Positions 45,038-55,284 are shown, counted from the stretch's first letter. The stretch: DNA of 64,000 nucleotides from Glaciimonas sp. PAMC28666 (GCF_016917355.1 NZ_CP070304.1:2108001-2172000); one strand, 5' to 3'. Numbers and translations are program-made. The notes: generated by a model from the letters alone, not told the origin.

Positions 45038-46372
45038 ATGCGTAATTACAGCGATATCGCGCCGGAAGCACCGGCCGCAGCCAAAAATCTCATCATTCCG
45101 ATTGCCGCAAGCGACGCGTTGTACAAAAAAATCGCCTGGCGGATCATGCCATTTATTATTATCTGCTACCTGACCGCCTATCTTGATAGGGTCAACGTTG
45201 GTTTTGCCAAACTGCAAATGATGACCGATTTGCATTTTAGCGACGCCGTTTATGGCCTCGGGGCGGGTATATTTTTTATTGGTTATTTTATTTTTGAAGT
45301 TCCCAGCAATCTGGCCCTGCACAGGGTCGGCGCCCGCATTTGGATTGCGCGGATCATGATTACCTGGGCGCTAATATCGGCGGCCACTTTATTCGTATCC
45401 ACGCCTACCCAGTTTTACTCTGTTCGGTTTTTACTCGGCATTGCAGAAGCTGGCTTCTCCCCCGGGATTATGCTGTATCTGACTTATTGGTTCCCGGCAA
45501 AGAAACGCGGGTTTGCCTTAGGCTTGTATTACATCGCGATTCCGCTGGCCGGCATTATCGGTGGCCCGTTTTCGGGTTGGATTTTGACCGCATTTCAAAA
45601 ATCAACGGTAATGGCTGCATGGCAATGGCTTTTTCTTTTAGAAGCAATTCCGGCATTAGTTGCTGGAATAGCGGTATTGTTTCTGATGGATGATTCGCCT
45701 ATGAAAGCGAAATGGCTCAGCGCTGGTGAAAAATCAGCGGTAGTCCAGGCGATTGACCACGAGGATCAGGGTAAAACGGTCCATGGGTCGGCGCGTGCGT
45801 TTTTAAAAGATAAAAATATCTGGCTGCTCTGTCTTGTGTACTTCTGCCAAATCATGGGGCTGTATGCGATAAGTTTCTGGTTACCGTCGTTGATTAAGGC
45901 ATCCGGAATACAAAGCGTGACAATGATAGGCTGGCTGTCGGCGATTCCTTACGTGGTGGCCATACCGGTTATTGTCCTCACGGGGATCAGTGCTGATCGG
46001 TCCCGCACCCGGCGCGCGCATTTTTCCTGCGCGTTACTGATCGGCGCGTTGGGCCTATGCGCAAGCGCTTACTTCAGTGGTGACCCATTGCTGGCGGTGT
46101 GCGCACTGTCTGTGGCAACCGCTGGTATTTTGTCCGCGCTTTCGTTATTTTGGGGCATTCCGTCGGCGTTTCTCGCCGGTGCTTCTGCGGCGGCCGGGAT
46201 AGCGGGGATTAACTCGGTCGGCAATCTGGCCGGGTTTGTCTCGCCCTACATGGTGGGCTGGTTGAACGTCTTGACCCAACGTGCCGATCTGGGAATGTAC
46301 GCCGTGGCGGCATTTCTGATTGCCGGCGCCTTGCTGGTAAGGACAGTGCCGGGGCATCTGGCGGATCAATAA
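45038..46372 (+). CDS. MFS transporter, anion:cation symporter (ACS) type
   Basis: Inner-membrane carrier of 444 residues with twelve transmembrane helices. Seen: N-terminal WRIMPFIIICYLTAYLDRVNVGFAKLQM (the R-x-x-P-x-x-x-x-x-Y-x-x-x-x-x-D-R-x-N-x-G-x-A pattern of the ACS/phthalate permease family), GIFFIGYFIFEVPSNLAL, LLGIAEAGFSPGIMLYLTYWFP, and a central cytoplasmic loop. Known: family members import organic acids such as tartrate, phthalate or hexuronates. Together with the upstream oxidoreductase this suggests uptake and oxidation of a hydroxy- or sugar acid. The leader is structured (see hairpins and palindrome). Confidence 0.93.
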   Translation: MRNYSDIAPEAPAAAKNLIIPIAASDALYKKIAWRIMPFIIICYLTAYLDRVNVGFAKLQMMTDLHFSDAVYGLGAGIFFIGYFIFEVPSNLALHRVGARIWIARIMITWALISAATLFVSTPTQFYSVRFLLGIAEAGFSPGIMLYLTYWFPAKKRGFALGLYYIAIPLAGIIGGPFSGWILTAFQKSTVMAAWQWLFLLEAIPALVAGIAVLFLMDDSPMKAKWLSAGEKSAVVQAIDHEDQGKTVHGSARAFLKDKNIWLLCLVYFCQIMGLYAISFWLPSLIKASGIQSVTMIGWLSAIPYVVAIPVIVLTGISADRSRTRRAHFSCALLIGALGLCASAYFSGDPLLAVCALSVATAGILSALSLFWGIPSAFLAGASAAAGIAGINSVGNLAGFVSPYMVGWLNVLTQRADLGMYAVAAFLIAGALLVRTVPGHLADQ

Positions 46373-46641
46373 AGGTCATCCGATAGCGTTCAGTGGTTTC
46401 AGTGATTTCAGCATCCGACATTATTTCCTTGTCGATTCCATACTCATGGGCGAACATGGAGGTGAAACGCAGTCAGACCGATTTAAAGTTTCTAAATTGG
46501 TCGCTGCCCGCTGAACGGTATGTCTGGATGTGAAGGTAGTGCCCATATGTTGGATCAAAATGCTGCACGAGCGGATTTCCCCGTTGATTGGAACCCGTTC
46601 GTTGCACGTGTGATCGGTGCGCTGCCGTTGGCAGGTCGCCG

Positions 46642-47568
46642 ATGAAGGGCGCATTGCGCAGTTTGTTACCTTCGACCATGCATGTCCTGCAACGCGGCTG
46701 GTTATCCTCCAATAACATCCTGTTTCTCGGTCAGCAACAGACCGCGCTGGTTGATAGCGGCTATGCGACGCATGCAGCGCAAACGCTGGCGCTGGTCGCT
46801 CAGGTATTAGCGGGGCGTCAGCTCGACTGGTTGATCAATACCCATATTCACTCGGATCATTGCGGCGGCAACGCGGTGCTGCAAGATGCCTATGGCTGTC
46901 GGACTTTCGTTCCGGCCGCCGAAGCGTCAAAGGTGCAGGCGTGGGATCAAGATCGATTAAGTTACGTCGCCACCGGCCAGCAATGTGCCCGGTTCAATGT
47001 CGACGCGACCTTGCAAGACGGCGACGCAATAATACTCGGTGACATGCACTGGCAAGTACTCGCCGCGCCTGGGCATGATCCGCATTCTTTGATTTTATAT
47101 TGCCCGCAGCATCGGATTCTGATTTCTGCAGATGCGCTATGGGAAAACGGGTTCGGTGTGATTTTTCCCGAACTGGATGGCGAGTCGGGTTTTGTGGAAG
47201 CGCGGGCAACCTTGGAAATGATTGCCGATCTCGACGTCGCGTTGGTGATTCCCGGCCATGGTCGGCCATTTACCGATGTCACCGGCGCGCTTGCCACCGC
47301 TTTCTCGCGGCTCGATTATCTTGCTGCTGATCCAGTGCGCAACGCTCAGAATGCGCTGAAGGTTTTACTAAAATTTTCGCTGTTGGAGCACCAGCAACTG
47401 AGCCTGAAAGAGGTCGCACGGATCGTCGCAACGACGCCATTGATGGTGTCCACGAATGCCCGCCATTTACATCGTTCCAACGCGGAACTGACAACTTGGC
47501 TGATCGCCCAATTGGTGCGGGTGGGTGCGGCTCGGGTAGATGGCGAGCTGCTGTTAAATTCGGATTAA
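46642..47568 (+). CDS. MBL-fold metallo-hydrolase
   Basis: About 308 residues. Seen: NNILFLGQQQTALVDSGYATH, the zinc motif NTHIHSDHCGGNAVL (H-x-H-x-D-H), metal His in LAAPGHDPHSLILY, LISADALWENGFG (bridging Asp) and VIPGHGRPF. A C-terminal helical domain (KVLLKFSLLEHQQLSLKEVARIV) resembles a small DNA/RNA-binding or dimer helix bundle. Start: the open frame extends to 46588, but ATG 46642 with AGG upstream fits the family better. Substrate unknown. The 269 bases before it show no other gene. Confidence 0.88.
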   Translation: MKGALRSLLPSTMHVLQRGWLSSNNILFLGQQQTALVDSGYATHAAQTLALVAQVLAGRQLDWLINTHIHSDHCGGNAVLQDAYGCRTFVPAAEASKVQAWDQDRLSYVATGQQCARFNVDATLQDGDAIILGDMHWQVLAAPGHDPHSLILYCPQHRILISADALWENGFGVIFPELDGESGFVEARATLEMIADLDVALVIPGHGRPFTDVTGALATAFSRLDYLAADPVRNAQNALKVLLKFSLLEHQQLSLKEVARIVATTPLMVSTNARHLHRSNAELTTWLIAQLVRVGAARVDGELLLNSD

Positions 47569-47878
47569 ATTCACACTTCTTCTAAGAAAACTACGAGATA
47601 AAAAGTAGATTTATCTCGAATCACATCGGACTTTTCTGATAATCGATTTTTTATCATGTCGATCAAGTAACAACGCCTGTTCAAACGGAATTTAGCGGCT
47701 AAGATCGTATGGCCGATTCTGGTGAAGTGGCGCATCGCAAAATCAAGATGTGCAGAAACCGATTTCTGCCGTCCCACCAAAAACCTACACCGCAGTTCAT
47801 TTTGTCGTGGCTTCATGCTTGCCGGCATTATGTCGTCGTGGTCTGAAATCAAATTTTTTTATCGGAGACAACCCGCTA
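47569..47878. other. Non-coding leader region of the alanine symporter gene
   Basis: About 310 bases without a credible gene; the long open frame running into the symporter from 47750 has no family-like sequence before 47879. It contains a 9-bp perfect hairpin, CGAGATAAA at 47594-47602 with TTTATCTCG at 47610-47618, soon after the MBL-gene stop, which may end that transcript. I looked for a glycine riboswitch and saw none. Confidence 0.5.
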
Positions 47879-49294
47879 ATGTTTGAAAACTTCTTGCACC
47901 CCATCGTCAATTGGATCAATGGCATTTTGTGGGGTTATGTCCTCATTTACTTATTGCTTAGTGTTGGCGCATTTTTTACGATCCGTTTTGGCTTTATCCA
48001 ATCGCGTATTTTTCGTTCGAATGTGTTCAAGCGCGAGCCGGGGCTTTCGGTGCAGGGAATTACTGGCTTTCAAGCTTTCGCGACCGGCATTGCCAGTCGC
48101 GTGGGAACCGGCAATATTGTCGGCGTTGCGGTAGCACTCACGGTCGGTGGCCCCGGTGCGATTTTCTGGATGTGGGTAGTCGCGTTGTTAGGAATGTCGT
48201 CCGCTTTTGTTGAGGCCACGCTGGCGCAGATTTTCAAAATTCGAAACGAAGATGGCAGTTTTCGTGGAGGCCCGAGCTATTACATTCAGATCGGATTGCG
48301 CTCGCGCGGCTTCGGTATGGTGTTTGCGTTATCGTTAATTCTGGCGTTTGGCTTTGTATTCAACGCAGTCCAGGCGCAGTCAATTGCTGAGACGATGGAT
48401 ATCTCTTTCGATATTCCACGACATTGGGTTGGTATTGCGTTGGTGCTACTGACCGCGCCAGTTATTTTCGGTGGTATCAGACGGGTGGCAAAATTTGCCT
48501 CGGTAATTGTGCCGATCATGGCCCTGGGTTACCTCGGCGTGGCAGCATTTGTTTTATTGACGCATGTGACCGCGTTGCCAGGCGTATTGAGCTTGATTGT
48601 TAAAAGCGCTTTTGGACTTGAGCAAGCTGTAGGTGGAACTGTCGGTTACGCCGTCACCGTCGCAATGATGACCGGTATCAAACGCGGACTGTTTTCTAAC
48701 GAAGCGGGCATGGGATCGGCACCCAACGCCGCCGCGGCCGCTGTGACCTCGCATCCCGTTTCGCAGGGATTGTTACAGATGTTGGGCGTGGTAGTGGACA
48801 CAATGATTATTTGTACGGCGACTGCATTGATCATCTTGTTATCCGGCCAGTACGTGCCTGGCGGTGAAACTCAGGGTGCCAGTTTGACCCATGCGGCAAT
48901 CACGGCCCATCTGGGAACCGGGGGTGGCATGTTTTTAACCATTGCGATTTTCTTTTTTGCATATTCATCGGTATTGGGGAATTATGCCTACGCTGAGGGC
49001 AACGTGCAGTTCATTAGCAAGCATCCGCTGCTGCTGTTTATATTCCGTGTTTGCGTATTGGGTATGGTGATGTTTGGTGCGACCGGCAGTTTGCCGTTGG
49101 TATGGGATATGGCGGATACCAGCATGGGCTTGATGGCGTTGATCAATCTGGTTGCTATTGTTTTGTTGAGCAAGCACGCCTATGCGGCGTGGCGCGACTA
49201 TCTTGAACAAAAAAAGCGTGGCATTGATGTGCCCAAATTTACCCGGGATAGTATTCCGGCATTGCGGAATATTCTGCCGAAAGATGTCTGGTAG
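47879..49294 (+). CDS. Sodium:alanine/glycine symporter (AlsT/AGCS family)
   Basis: Inner-membrane Na+-coupled amino-acid importer of 471 residues. Seen: LLLSVGAFFTIRFGFIQSR, the AGCS signature GITGFQAFATGIASRVGTGNIVGVAVALTVGGPGAIFWMWVVALLGM, the GGPSYYIQIGL segment and GIKRGLFSNEAGMGSAPNAAAAA. Ten to eleven helices. Start: ATG at 47879 with GGAGA upstream, although an open frame extends 129 bases further up. A rho-independent terminator follows closely. Confidence 0.93.
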   Translation: MFENFLHPIVNWINGILWGYVLIYLLLSVGAFFTIRFGFIQSRIFRSNVFKREPGLSVQGITGFQAFATGIASRVGTGNIVGVAVALTVGGPGAIFWMWVVALLGMSSAFVEATLAQIFKIRNEDGSFRGGPSYYIQIGLRSRGFGMVFALSLILAFGFVFNAVQAQSIAETMDISFDIPRHWVGIALVLLTAPVIFGGIRRVAKFASVIVPIMALGYLGVAAFVLLTHVTALPGVLSLIVKSAFGLEQAVGGTVGYAVTVAMMTGIKRGLFSNEAGMGSAPNAAAAAVTSHPVSQGLLQMLGVVVDTMIICTATALIILLSGQYVPGGETQGASLTHAAITAHLGTGGGMFLTIAIFFFAYSSVLGNYAYAEGNVQFISKHPLLLFIFRVCVLGMVMFGATGSLPLVWDMADTSMGLMALINLVAIVLLSKHAYAAWRDYLEQKKRGIDVPKFTRDSIPALRNILPKDVW

Positions 49295-49316
49295 CGTCGT
49301 GCAAAAATAAACAAAG

Positions 49317-49346
49317 AAAATAGCCCGTGAAATACGGGCTATTTTT
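49317..49346 (+). terminator. Rho-independent terminator after the alanine symporter gene
   Basis: AAAATAGCCCGT (49317-49328) pairs with ACGGGCTATTTT (49334-49345), 8 GC-rich plus 4 A/T base pairs with a 5-nt loop, ending in TTTTT. It lies 22 bases after the symporter stop. Confidence 0.93.
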
Positions 49347-49591
49347 CAAATCGAATCGATTCCGCACAAAATAAGGTTGGGTACAATATTGATCGTTGTT
49401 GGAATGTTATTGCTATCTCAATTATCATGACCGATAACTTCTTTTTGATGGCGCGACGGTTCGCCTGATGGTTGCGCGAAAAGGCGCAGCGGAAGTACGC
49501 AATGGTTAGAGCATAAAATCTAGCACGATCGTACTTTTTTGGAAGGCATTTACCTTATAATCATTTTTTGATCCCATTTAAAGAGGTCGTT

Positions 49592-50551
49592 ATGGCACTG
49601 CCCGCCGTGTTGCAAAACCTGAGCCTTCCCGTTATCGGTTCGCCGATGTTCATTGCCAGTGGGCCTGCGTTGGTCGCGGCGCAATGCAAGGCGGGTATCG
49701 TTGGCTCGTTTCCGGCGCTTAACGCGCGCCCTGCAGCGGAGCTTGATGTGTGGTTGACACAACTAAAAATTGAGCTGGCGACGTATCAGGAGCAACACCC
49801 GGAAGCAAAAGTTGGCCCGATTGCCGTCAATCAGATTGTCCATCAATCAAATGATCGTCTGGCCCACGACGTAGAAATGTGCGTCAAACATCGTATTCCC
49901 ATCATCATTTCCAGCCTGCGCGCCCCGCCCAAAGAGATGATGGATGCCATTCACGGTTACGGCGGCATTGTCTTGCACGATGTGATTTCGATTCGTCATG
50001 CGGAGAAAGCATTGGAAGCTGGGGTTGACGGGCTGATTTTAGTGGCTTCCGGGGCGGGCGGTCACGCCGGTCCATTGTCGCCGTTTGCGCTGGTGGGTGA
50101 AGTTCGTAAGTTTTTCTCCGGGACGATTGCATTGTCCGGCGCGATCGCCACCGGCGACGCTATCCTGGCCGCTCAGGCAATGGGGGCAGACCTTGCCTAT
50201 ATCGGTTCGCGCTGGCTTGCGACCAAAGAAGCAAATGTCGATGATGCCTACCGTCAGGCGATTGTCGAATCGAGCGCTAACGATATCGTTTATACCAATC
50301 TGTTTACCGGGATTCACGGCAACTATTTAAAAAAATCCATTATCAATGCCGGTCTTGATCCAGACAATCTTCCCGAGGCAGACAAGAGCAAAATGAATTT
50401 TGGTTCAGGCGGGTCTGGCGCCAAAGCATGGCGCGACATCTGGGGCGCAGGTCAAGGCGTCGGATTAATGAGCGACGTACCGACCGTCGCCGCAATGGTT
50501 GAGCGCTTGCAAAGCGAATATCAGGCAGCCCGTCGACGTTTAGCGCTTTAA
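49592..50551 (+). CDS. Nitronate monooxygenase / 2-nitropropane dioxygenase-like flavoprotein
   Basis: FMN-dependent TIM-barrel enzyme of 319 residues that oxidises alkyl nitronates, or a related enoyl reductase. Seen: PVIGSPMFIASGPALVAAQCKAGIVGSFPALNAR at the N-terminus, HRIPIIISSL, GVDGLILVASGAGGHAGPLSPFALV (FMN phosphate and catalytic His), ALSGAIATGDAILAAQAMGADLAYIGSRWLAT. These match the class I NMO type. Start: ATG 49592 has GAGG upstream; a TTG 24 bases earlier is less likely. Known role: detoxification of propionate-3-nitronate. Single gene. Confidence 0.92.
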   Translation: MALPAVLQNLSLPVIGSPMFIASGPALVAAQCKAGIVGSFPALNARPAAELDVWLTQLKIELATYQEQHPEAKVGPIAVNQIVHQSNDRLAHDVEMCVKHRIPIIISSLRAPPKEMMDAIHGYGGIVLHDVISIRHAEKALEAGVDGLILVASGAGGHAGPLSPFALVGEVRKFFSGTIALSGAIATGDAILAAQAMGADLAYIGSRWLATKEANVDDAYRQAIVESSANDIVYTNLFTGIHGNYLKKSIINAGLDPDNLPEADKSKMNFGSGGSGAKAWRDIWGAGQGVGLMSDVPTVAAMVERLQSEYQAARRRLAL

Positions 50552-50673
50552 TTCTGCCGGGCTATTTTTCGGAGCGAGGTCGGGCGCTTAATGCGCTTTA
50601 GGAGCATTCAATCGGCATCGCTGATGGGTGCCGATACTTAGCACCGACCGCTACGGACCGACCAGCACCGATA

Positions 50674-51423
50674 CTATTTCTGATACTCAACCAGCTCCTG
50701 TTCAACGATGATATCAAGTGTCCATTTGACCGCACTCGCGTCGGCAGGTGGATGCGGGACCTCTTCTTCCAGGATGCGCAAGCGATATTGCACCCCCGGT
50801 TCGGGTTTGAATCCCCGGATATCGCCATACCAGAGTTGCCACGGCGCTTTTTTATCTTCGCGGACCTGATAGCAGGTTGTCTGCATCACGCCGGTGGAGC
50901 AGGGGGCCTTTTCGGCGGCCACGTAGACGAATTTGATTTTCGCCGTTGCACCGACTTTTTCACGGGCCCGGAACTTCATTACCTTACCGTCCAGCGTATC
51001 CAGTTCCAGCGTTTTCCCAGTGATCGTGTAATTATTTACGGCCTGCAGTTTCTCCAGGAAATCTGCTTCGAAGTGCATCGCCGGTTCCGGGCACGCCATG
51101 CGCGTCGTGACGGCTTCGACGATCGTCATCCGGCCCGGGCCGCGTAACGAAAATGGCGCAGTGAACTGGTTGCACCAGGCGCGGCCGCTAACCCGTCCCT
51201 CACCTTTTTCATTACTAAAATTCAGAATCACCGGATCGCCGTTATCCCCGTTCGGGATAACATGGTTCGGCCAGTTGGTGAGCTCCCAACGCGATGACAT
51301 AAGTTGGGGATCATCTGCGATCTTGCGCTCTTGTGCTGGACCAGCACAGGCTGCCAGCGCGGCACTCGCAGCGAGCGTGAGGGTCAAATTGCGAGCAAAA
51401 GTGTGAGCAGACAAATTAGGCAT
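50674..51423 (-). CDS. Lipoprotein with META (HslJ-like) and DUF4377-type domains
   Basis: About 249 residues, exported lipoprotein. Seen: signal peptide with lipobox LAAC (Cys near residue 26, from SAALAACAGPA), a META/HslJ-like domain (SSRWELTNWPNHVIPNGD ... RVSGRAWCNQFTAPFSLRGPGRMTI, TRMACPEPAMHFEADFLEKL), then a C-terminal beta domain with FVYVAAEKAPCSTGVMQTTCYQVRE, matching the DUF4377 type. Two Cys pairs suggest disulfides. Start: ATG 51423 with GGAG upstream; a longer frame exists. Known: HslJ relates to heat and novobiocin resistance; the role of this fusion is unknown. Confidence 0.88.
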   Translation of the reverse strand: MPNLSAHTFARNLTLTLAASAALAACAGPAQERKIADDPQLMSSRWELTNWPNHVIPNGDNGDPVILNFSNEKGEGRVSGRAWCNQFTAPFSLRGPGRMTIVEAVTTRMACPEPAMHFEADFLEKLQAVNNYTITGKTLELDTLDGKVMKFRAREKVGATAKIKFVYVAAEKAPCSTGVMQTTCYQVREDKKAPWQLWYGDIRGFKPEPGVQYRLRILEEEVPHPPADASAVKWTLDIIVEQELVEYQK

Positions 51424-51561
51424 AATGGCAGGCTCCAAAGCGATATTAACAAACGCAAAATATTTCACGATGACACCATTTTATCGCAGTCGGGGCATTT
51501 TTTATGTGAGCAGAGATTCTGAGCCCCCGACTGATCGTTATCAGGTGGGCCTATGGCGCTT

Positions 51562-52713
51562 TTATTCCAGCCACTGGGCGCGACTTGCAGACAGTGCAAC
51601 CGCCAGACACAGTACGCCGACCAAGCTCAGCGCCGCATGAAGGCCGAAGCCATGTGCCAGAAATCCGATCACGGGTGGCCCAATTAAACCGCCGCCGTAA
51701 CTGAGAGTAGCGACACCCGCCAGCGCTGTAGAACCATGCCGGCCCGCGGCGCTAAATACAAACGGGAAGACGGTCGCTACGCCAACGCCGGTCAACGCAA
51801 AGCCGATGATGGAAAGCGAAACGGTCGGTGCGATGAGAGCGACGAACATGCCGCCAGCCGCGATAAGCGCGCCGGCAGTGACGACTTTACGGGCATTGAA
51901 GTGCTCCTTCAGGCGATCGCCGATTAGTCGCGTGACCAGCATCATTGCGGCGAAGGCGGCGAATGCCAGCGGCGCGATACCATCGGTGGCCTGCAACCAG
52001 TCCTTCATGTAAACACCGCTCCAGTCGGCGATTGAACCTTCCACAATGGCACCGCAAAATCCGATGACGCCGAGCACAATCAAATGCCCATGCGGCAGCG
52101 AAAAGTATTTTTTTCCGGCGCTTGGCTCGGGACGGTCATTGGGCAAAGCGCGATAGCAAAGTCGGAGTGGAATGGCGAAGAGCAACGCCAACAGGCCGAA
52201 ATGCGATAGCGGTGACAGGCCGATACCGGCGAAGGCGCTTCCGATGAGTGCGCCAGATAACGTGCCGACACAAAACCAGGCGTGTAGCAGCGACATAATT
52301 GAGCGCGCAGCCTGTTTTTCGGCTGCCGCACCGAGTGCATTGATCGCCACATCGAAGCAGCCTGAGCATAATCCAAGACTGGTCATGGCCACCATCAGCC
52401 ACGCCATATCAGGTGCCAGCGCCAGGCACGGCATGGTGACCAATAACCCTATGCCGGCGTACCAGGCGCTATGGCGCGCGCCATAATGGCCCGTCATCCA
52501 GGCGGCCAGGGGAAACGAAGCAACGGCACCGATTCCGGCACAGAGCAAAACCAGACTCAATTCAGCAGGATCGAGTTGCAAGGCATCGCGTACGGCTGGT
52601 ATGCGCGAGGCCCAGCTTGCATACACCAAGCCAAGCAGGATGAACAGGAGCGGCAGCGCCGCCTGGCGCATGCGATTAATGGTGCTAACGGGAACGGCGA
52701 GTTGAAGAGACAT
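51562..52713 (-). CDS. MFS transporter, YbjJ-like
   Basis: Major-facilitator carrier of about 383 residues with twelve hydrophobic segments. Seen: LLFILLGLVYASWASRIPAVRDALQLDPAELSLVLLCAGIGAVASFPLA (typical of the YbjJ/fucose-permease-like group), GLCSGCFDVAINALGAAAEKQAARSIMSLLHAWFCVGTL and LTGVGVATVFPFVFSAAG. Start: an open frame runs on to 52926, but those residues are basic and not MFS-like; ATG 52713 fits the family, with a weak ribosome-binding site. Substrate unknown. Confidence 0.87.
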   Translation of the reverse strand: MSLQLAVPVSTINRMRQAALPLLFILLGLVYASWASRIPAVRDALQLDPAELSLVLLCAGIGAVASFPLAAWMTGHYGARHSAWYAGIGLLVTMPCLALAPDMAWLMVAMTSLGLCSGCFDVAINALGAAAEKQAARSIMSLLHAWFCVGTLSGALIGSAFAGIGLSPLSHFGLLALLFAIPLRLCYRALPNDRPEPSAGKKYFSLPHGHLIVLGVIGFCGAIVEGSIADWSGVYMKDWLQATDGIAPLAFAAFAAMMLVTRLIGDRLKEHFNARKVVTAGALIAAGGMFVALIAPTVSLSIIGFALTGVGVATVFPFVFSAAGRHGSTALAGVATLSYGGGLIGPPVIGFLAHGFGLHAALSLVGVLCLAVALSASRAQWLE

Positions 52714-52961
52714 TGATGAATAATAGGCAAAAATTGAAGACTTCGGATGGCGCAGCGACCTTAGCAACCGCGTAGCAACTGAGCAGCGCCGGTACCTATT
52801 GCGCTGATGAAGAGGGGGCGCAAATCGACCGAACTCACCGAACTGACCGAATGATGTCGAATGGTGTGCGAATGGCATTGGTAATCGAAACGAACGGACG
52901 AAGCCAACGACGAAAATAAATATCATCCCTCGAATCGACGAATGATATTTTAAATCTATTT

Positions 52962-54062
52962 TTAAGCTAACTTACCAATAGTTGTTTTATCGTTCAAATG
53001 TTTGGGCAGTGCGTCCAATAGCGCCGCGCAATCGGCGTCCGAGCCCACGGTGATGCGTAAAAATTGTGCAATGCGGGCGCTGGTAAAGTGTCTTACGATG
53101 ACGCCATCGGCCCGCAGACCCGCAGAAAGTGTTACTGCATCGTGGTGCGGATGACGTGTGAAAACGAAATTCGCGGCAGACGGTAATACTTCAAATCCTA
53201 ATGCATTCAGACCATCAACCATGACTTTACGGGTCGCCATAACAGCCAGTCGCGTGCGGTCGAAATGGGCTTGATCCTGGATCGCAGCGGTGGCGCCAGC
53301 AATTGCCATCCGGTCCAGCGGGTAGGAATTGAAACTATTCTTGACCCGTTCCAGCGCTGCGATAAGGTCCGGATGGCCGATGGCAAAGCCCACCCGCAGT
53401 CCCGCCAGCGAACGAGATTTGGACAGCGTTTGCACCACCAGCAGGTTGGGATAACGCGCAACCAGAGGGATCGCGCTGTCGCCGCCAAAGTCGATATACG
53501 CTTCGTCAACGATCACGACGCTGTCAGGTTGTGCAGCGACCAGGCGCTCGACCTCCGACAAGGGCAGCAGACAACCGGTAGGCGCATTGGGGTTAGGGAA
53601 AATAATCCCGCCGTTTTTGCCAGCATGAAGATAATCATCGACCTGAATCGTAAAGTCTTCTGCTAATGGAATTGTCTTATAAGCGACTTGATACAGGCTC
53701 GAATAAGTCGGATAAAAGCTGTAAGTAATGTCGGGATATAAAATCGGATCATCGTGTTGCAGCAGCGCCTGGAATGCATGCGCGAGCACTTCGTCTGAAC
53801 CGTTGCCGACGAAAATATGGGCCGGGGTGATATCGTATTGCGCATTTTGCGCTGCGATGGCAAGCTTGAGAGGTTCCGAATCCGGATTCGGATACAGGCG
53901 CAAGGTATCGGCGGCTTCGCGTTGGATCGCGGCAATGGCCAGCGGCGATGGGCCGTAAGGATTTTCGTTTGTGTTCAGTTTGATCAGATTATTGATCTTT
54001 GGTTGCTCGCCGGGCGTGTAAGGTGTCAGACGGCTGACGATGGGACTCCAATATTTACTCAT
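52962..54062 (-). CDS. hisC: Histidinol-phosphate aminotransferase
   Basis: PLP aminotransferase (class I/II) of histidine biosynthesis, also able to act on aromatic keto acids. Seen: [62 protein letters not shown] (PLP Asp/Tyr) and the PLP Lys in [16 protein letters not shown]. About 366 residues. Start: MSKYWSP at 54062; 16 further residues up to 54110 are open but lack a ribosome-binding site. It is outside any his operon here, so it may be a second copy, which is common in betaproteobacteria. Confidence 0.94.
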   Translation of the reverse strand: MSKYWSPIVSRLTPYTPGEQPKINNLIKLNTNENPYGPSPLAIAAIQREAADTLRLYPNPDSEPLKLAIAAQNAQYDITPAHIFVGNGSDEVLAHAFQALLQHDDPILYPDITYSFYPTYSSLYQVAYKTIPLAEDFTIQVDDYLHAGKNGGIIFPNPNAPTGCLLPLSEVERLVAAQPDSVVIVDEAYIDFGGDSAIPLVARYPNLLVVQTLSKSRSLAGLRVGFAIGHPDLIAALERVKNSFNSYPLDRMAIAGATAAIQDQAHFDRTRLAVMATRKVMVDGLNALGFEVLPSAANFVFTRHPHHDAVTLSAGLRADGVIVRHFTSARIAQFLRITVGSDADCAALLDALPKHLNDKTTIGKLA

Positions 54063-54314
54063 GGGATCAATCAAGTGGGGTGGCTGGTGCGTAAGTCGAT
54101 AGTGTAGCAAAAGTTAGCGCCTTGCTTCTGCCCCAGATAGATGGTCACGGATATTGGCGGTTTTTTCATGACCGGGATTGCGCAACTAAATGCCATTATT
54201 TCAGCCTAACGACGCGGCTAAGCGTTATGGGAACGCGTAGCCATGTCATAGTTGGCGAACAATTAACGACTGCAAGCGCTTAAACGCCTATCTGTCAAAA
54301 AAAGGAGTTTATTT

Positions 54315-55211
54315 TTGAATACTTTTGCCCTGGACCAACTAAGTGAGCTTTGGACCTTTCTGGCGACGTCTTCATTGCATTACGCGGTGAATGCGGTGCT
54401 GGCGATCGTCATATTGATGCTGGGTTGGTGGTTTTCTTCCAAAATATCGAAAACGTTTGAGCGCCTGTTGATTCGTTCTAACGTCGATGCCACTTTGCGA
54501 CCGGTGTTACGCAGTGTGCTGCTATGGTTAATTCGTCTGATCACGATGATCGCGGTATTGGGTCAGTTTGGGGTGCAGACGGCCAGTATTATTGCGGTTT
54601 TGGGTGCGGCCAGTCTGGCGATTGGACTTGCTTTACAAGGTACCCTGCAAAATATCGCGGCCGGGATGATGTTGTTATTTTTGCGGCCGTTTCAGGTCGG
54701 CGAATATATCGCCAATAGTAGCGTGGAAGGCTCGGTCGATGAAATCGGACTTTTTGCGACCAAACTGACCAAGGCCGATGGCGTTTGCCTGTACGTGCCG
54801 AACAACCAGTTGTGGAACAGCGCGATCACGAATTACAGTCGTCACGATAAGCGTCGTATGGATTTGCCAATTGGGATTGATTATAAAAACGATCCAGCGA
54901 TAGCGATCCGTGCGTTAACCGCTTTGTTGAATGCTGACCCTCGGATTCTGCAGACGCCAGCGCCGTTAGTGGTTGTGAGCGATCACGCCGATAGCGCGGT
55001 GATGCTTAAAATTCGTTTTTGGACGATGACGACCGATTTTTGGGCAGTGCGTTGGGATATCAGCCAGAAGATAAAGCCGACACTGGATGCGATTGGATTT
55101 TCCATTCCGTTTCCAGTGCAAGAATTACGTCGTGAAAATAAAACGCCGCAACCTACCCTGCAATCGTCGGCACCTTTAGCTTCAAGCACTGTGCCGGAGA
55201 CGACCGCTTAA
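54315..55211 (+). CDS. Small-conductance mechanosensitive channel (MscS family)
   Basis: Homo-heptameric membrane channel that releases solutes on hypo-osmotic shock. 298 residues, near the size of E. coli MscS (286). Seen: an N-terminal helix TM1 (AVNAVLAIVILMLGWWFS), TM2, the pore-lining Gly/Ala-rich TM3 AVLGAASLAIGLALQGTLQNIAAGMMLLFLRPFQVGEYI, then the beta domain (VDEIGLFATKLTKADGVCLYVPNNQLWNSAI) and an alpha/beta domain. Start is TTG at 54315, with AAAGGAG upstream. Single gene, ended by a terminator shared with the asparaginase gene. Confidence 0.94.
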   Translation: MNTFALDQLSELWTFLATSSLHYAVNAVLAIVILMLGWWFSSKISKTFERLLIRSNVDATLRPVLRSVLLWLIRLITMIAVLGQFGVQTASIIAVLGAASLAIGLALQGTLQNIAAGMMLLFLRPFQVGEYIANSSVEGSVDEIGLFATKLTKADGVCLYVPNNQLWNSAITNYSRHDKRRMDLPIGIDYKNDPAIAIRALTALLNADPRILQTPAPLVVVSDHADSAVMLKIRFWTMTTDFWAVRWDISQKIKPTLDAIGFSIPFPVQELRRENKTPQPTLQSSAPLASSTVPETTA

Positions 55212-55284
55212 TCAGTGATTTTTTGCGTAAACGCAACGCTGGGATAGTCATTGCAAAAAGAACAGCACGTGATTTGTGGCAAAA

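Noticed and set aside
47569-47878. Glycine riboswitch before the alanine symporter gene
   Set aside because: The conserved aptamer core and tandem arrangement are not visible; only a simple hairpin was found.
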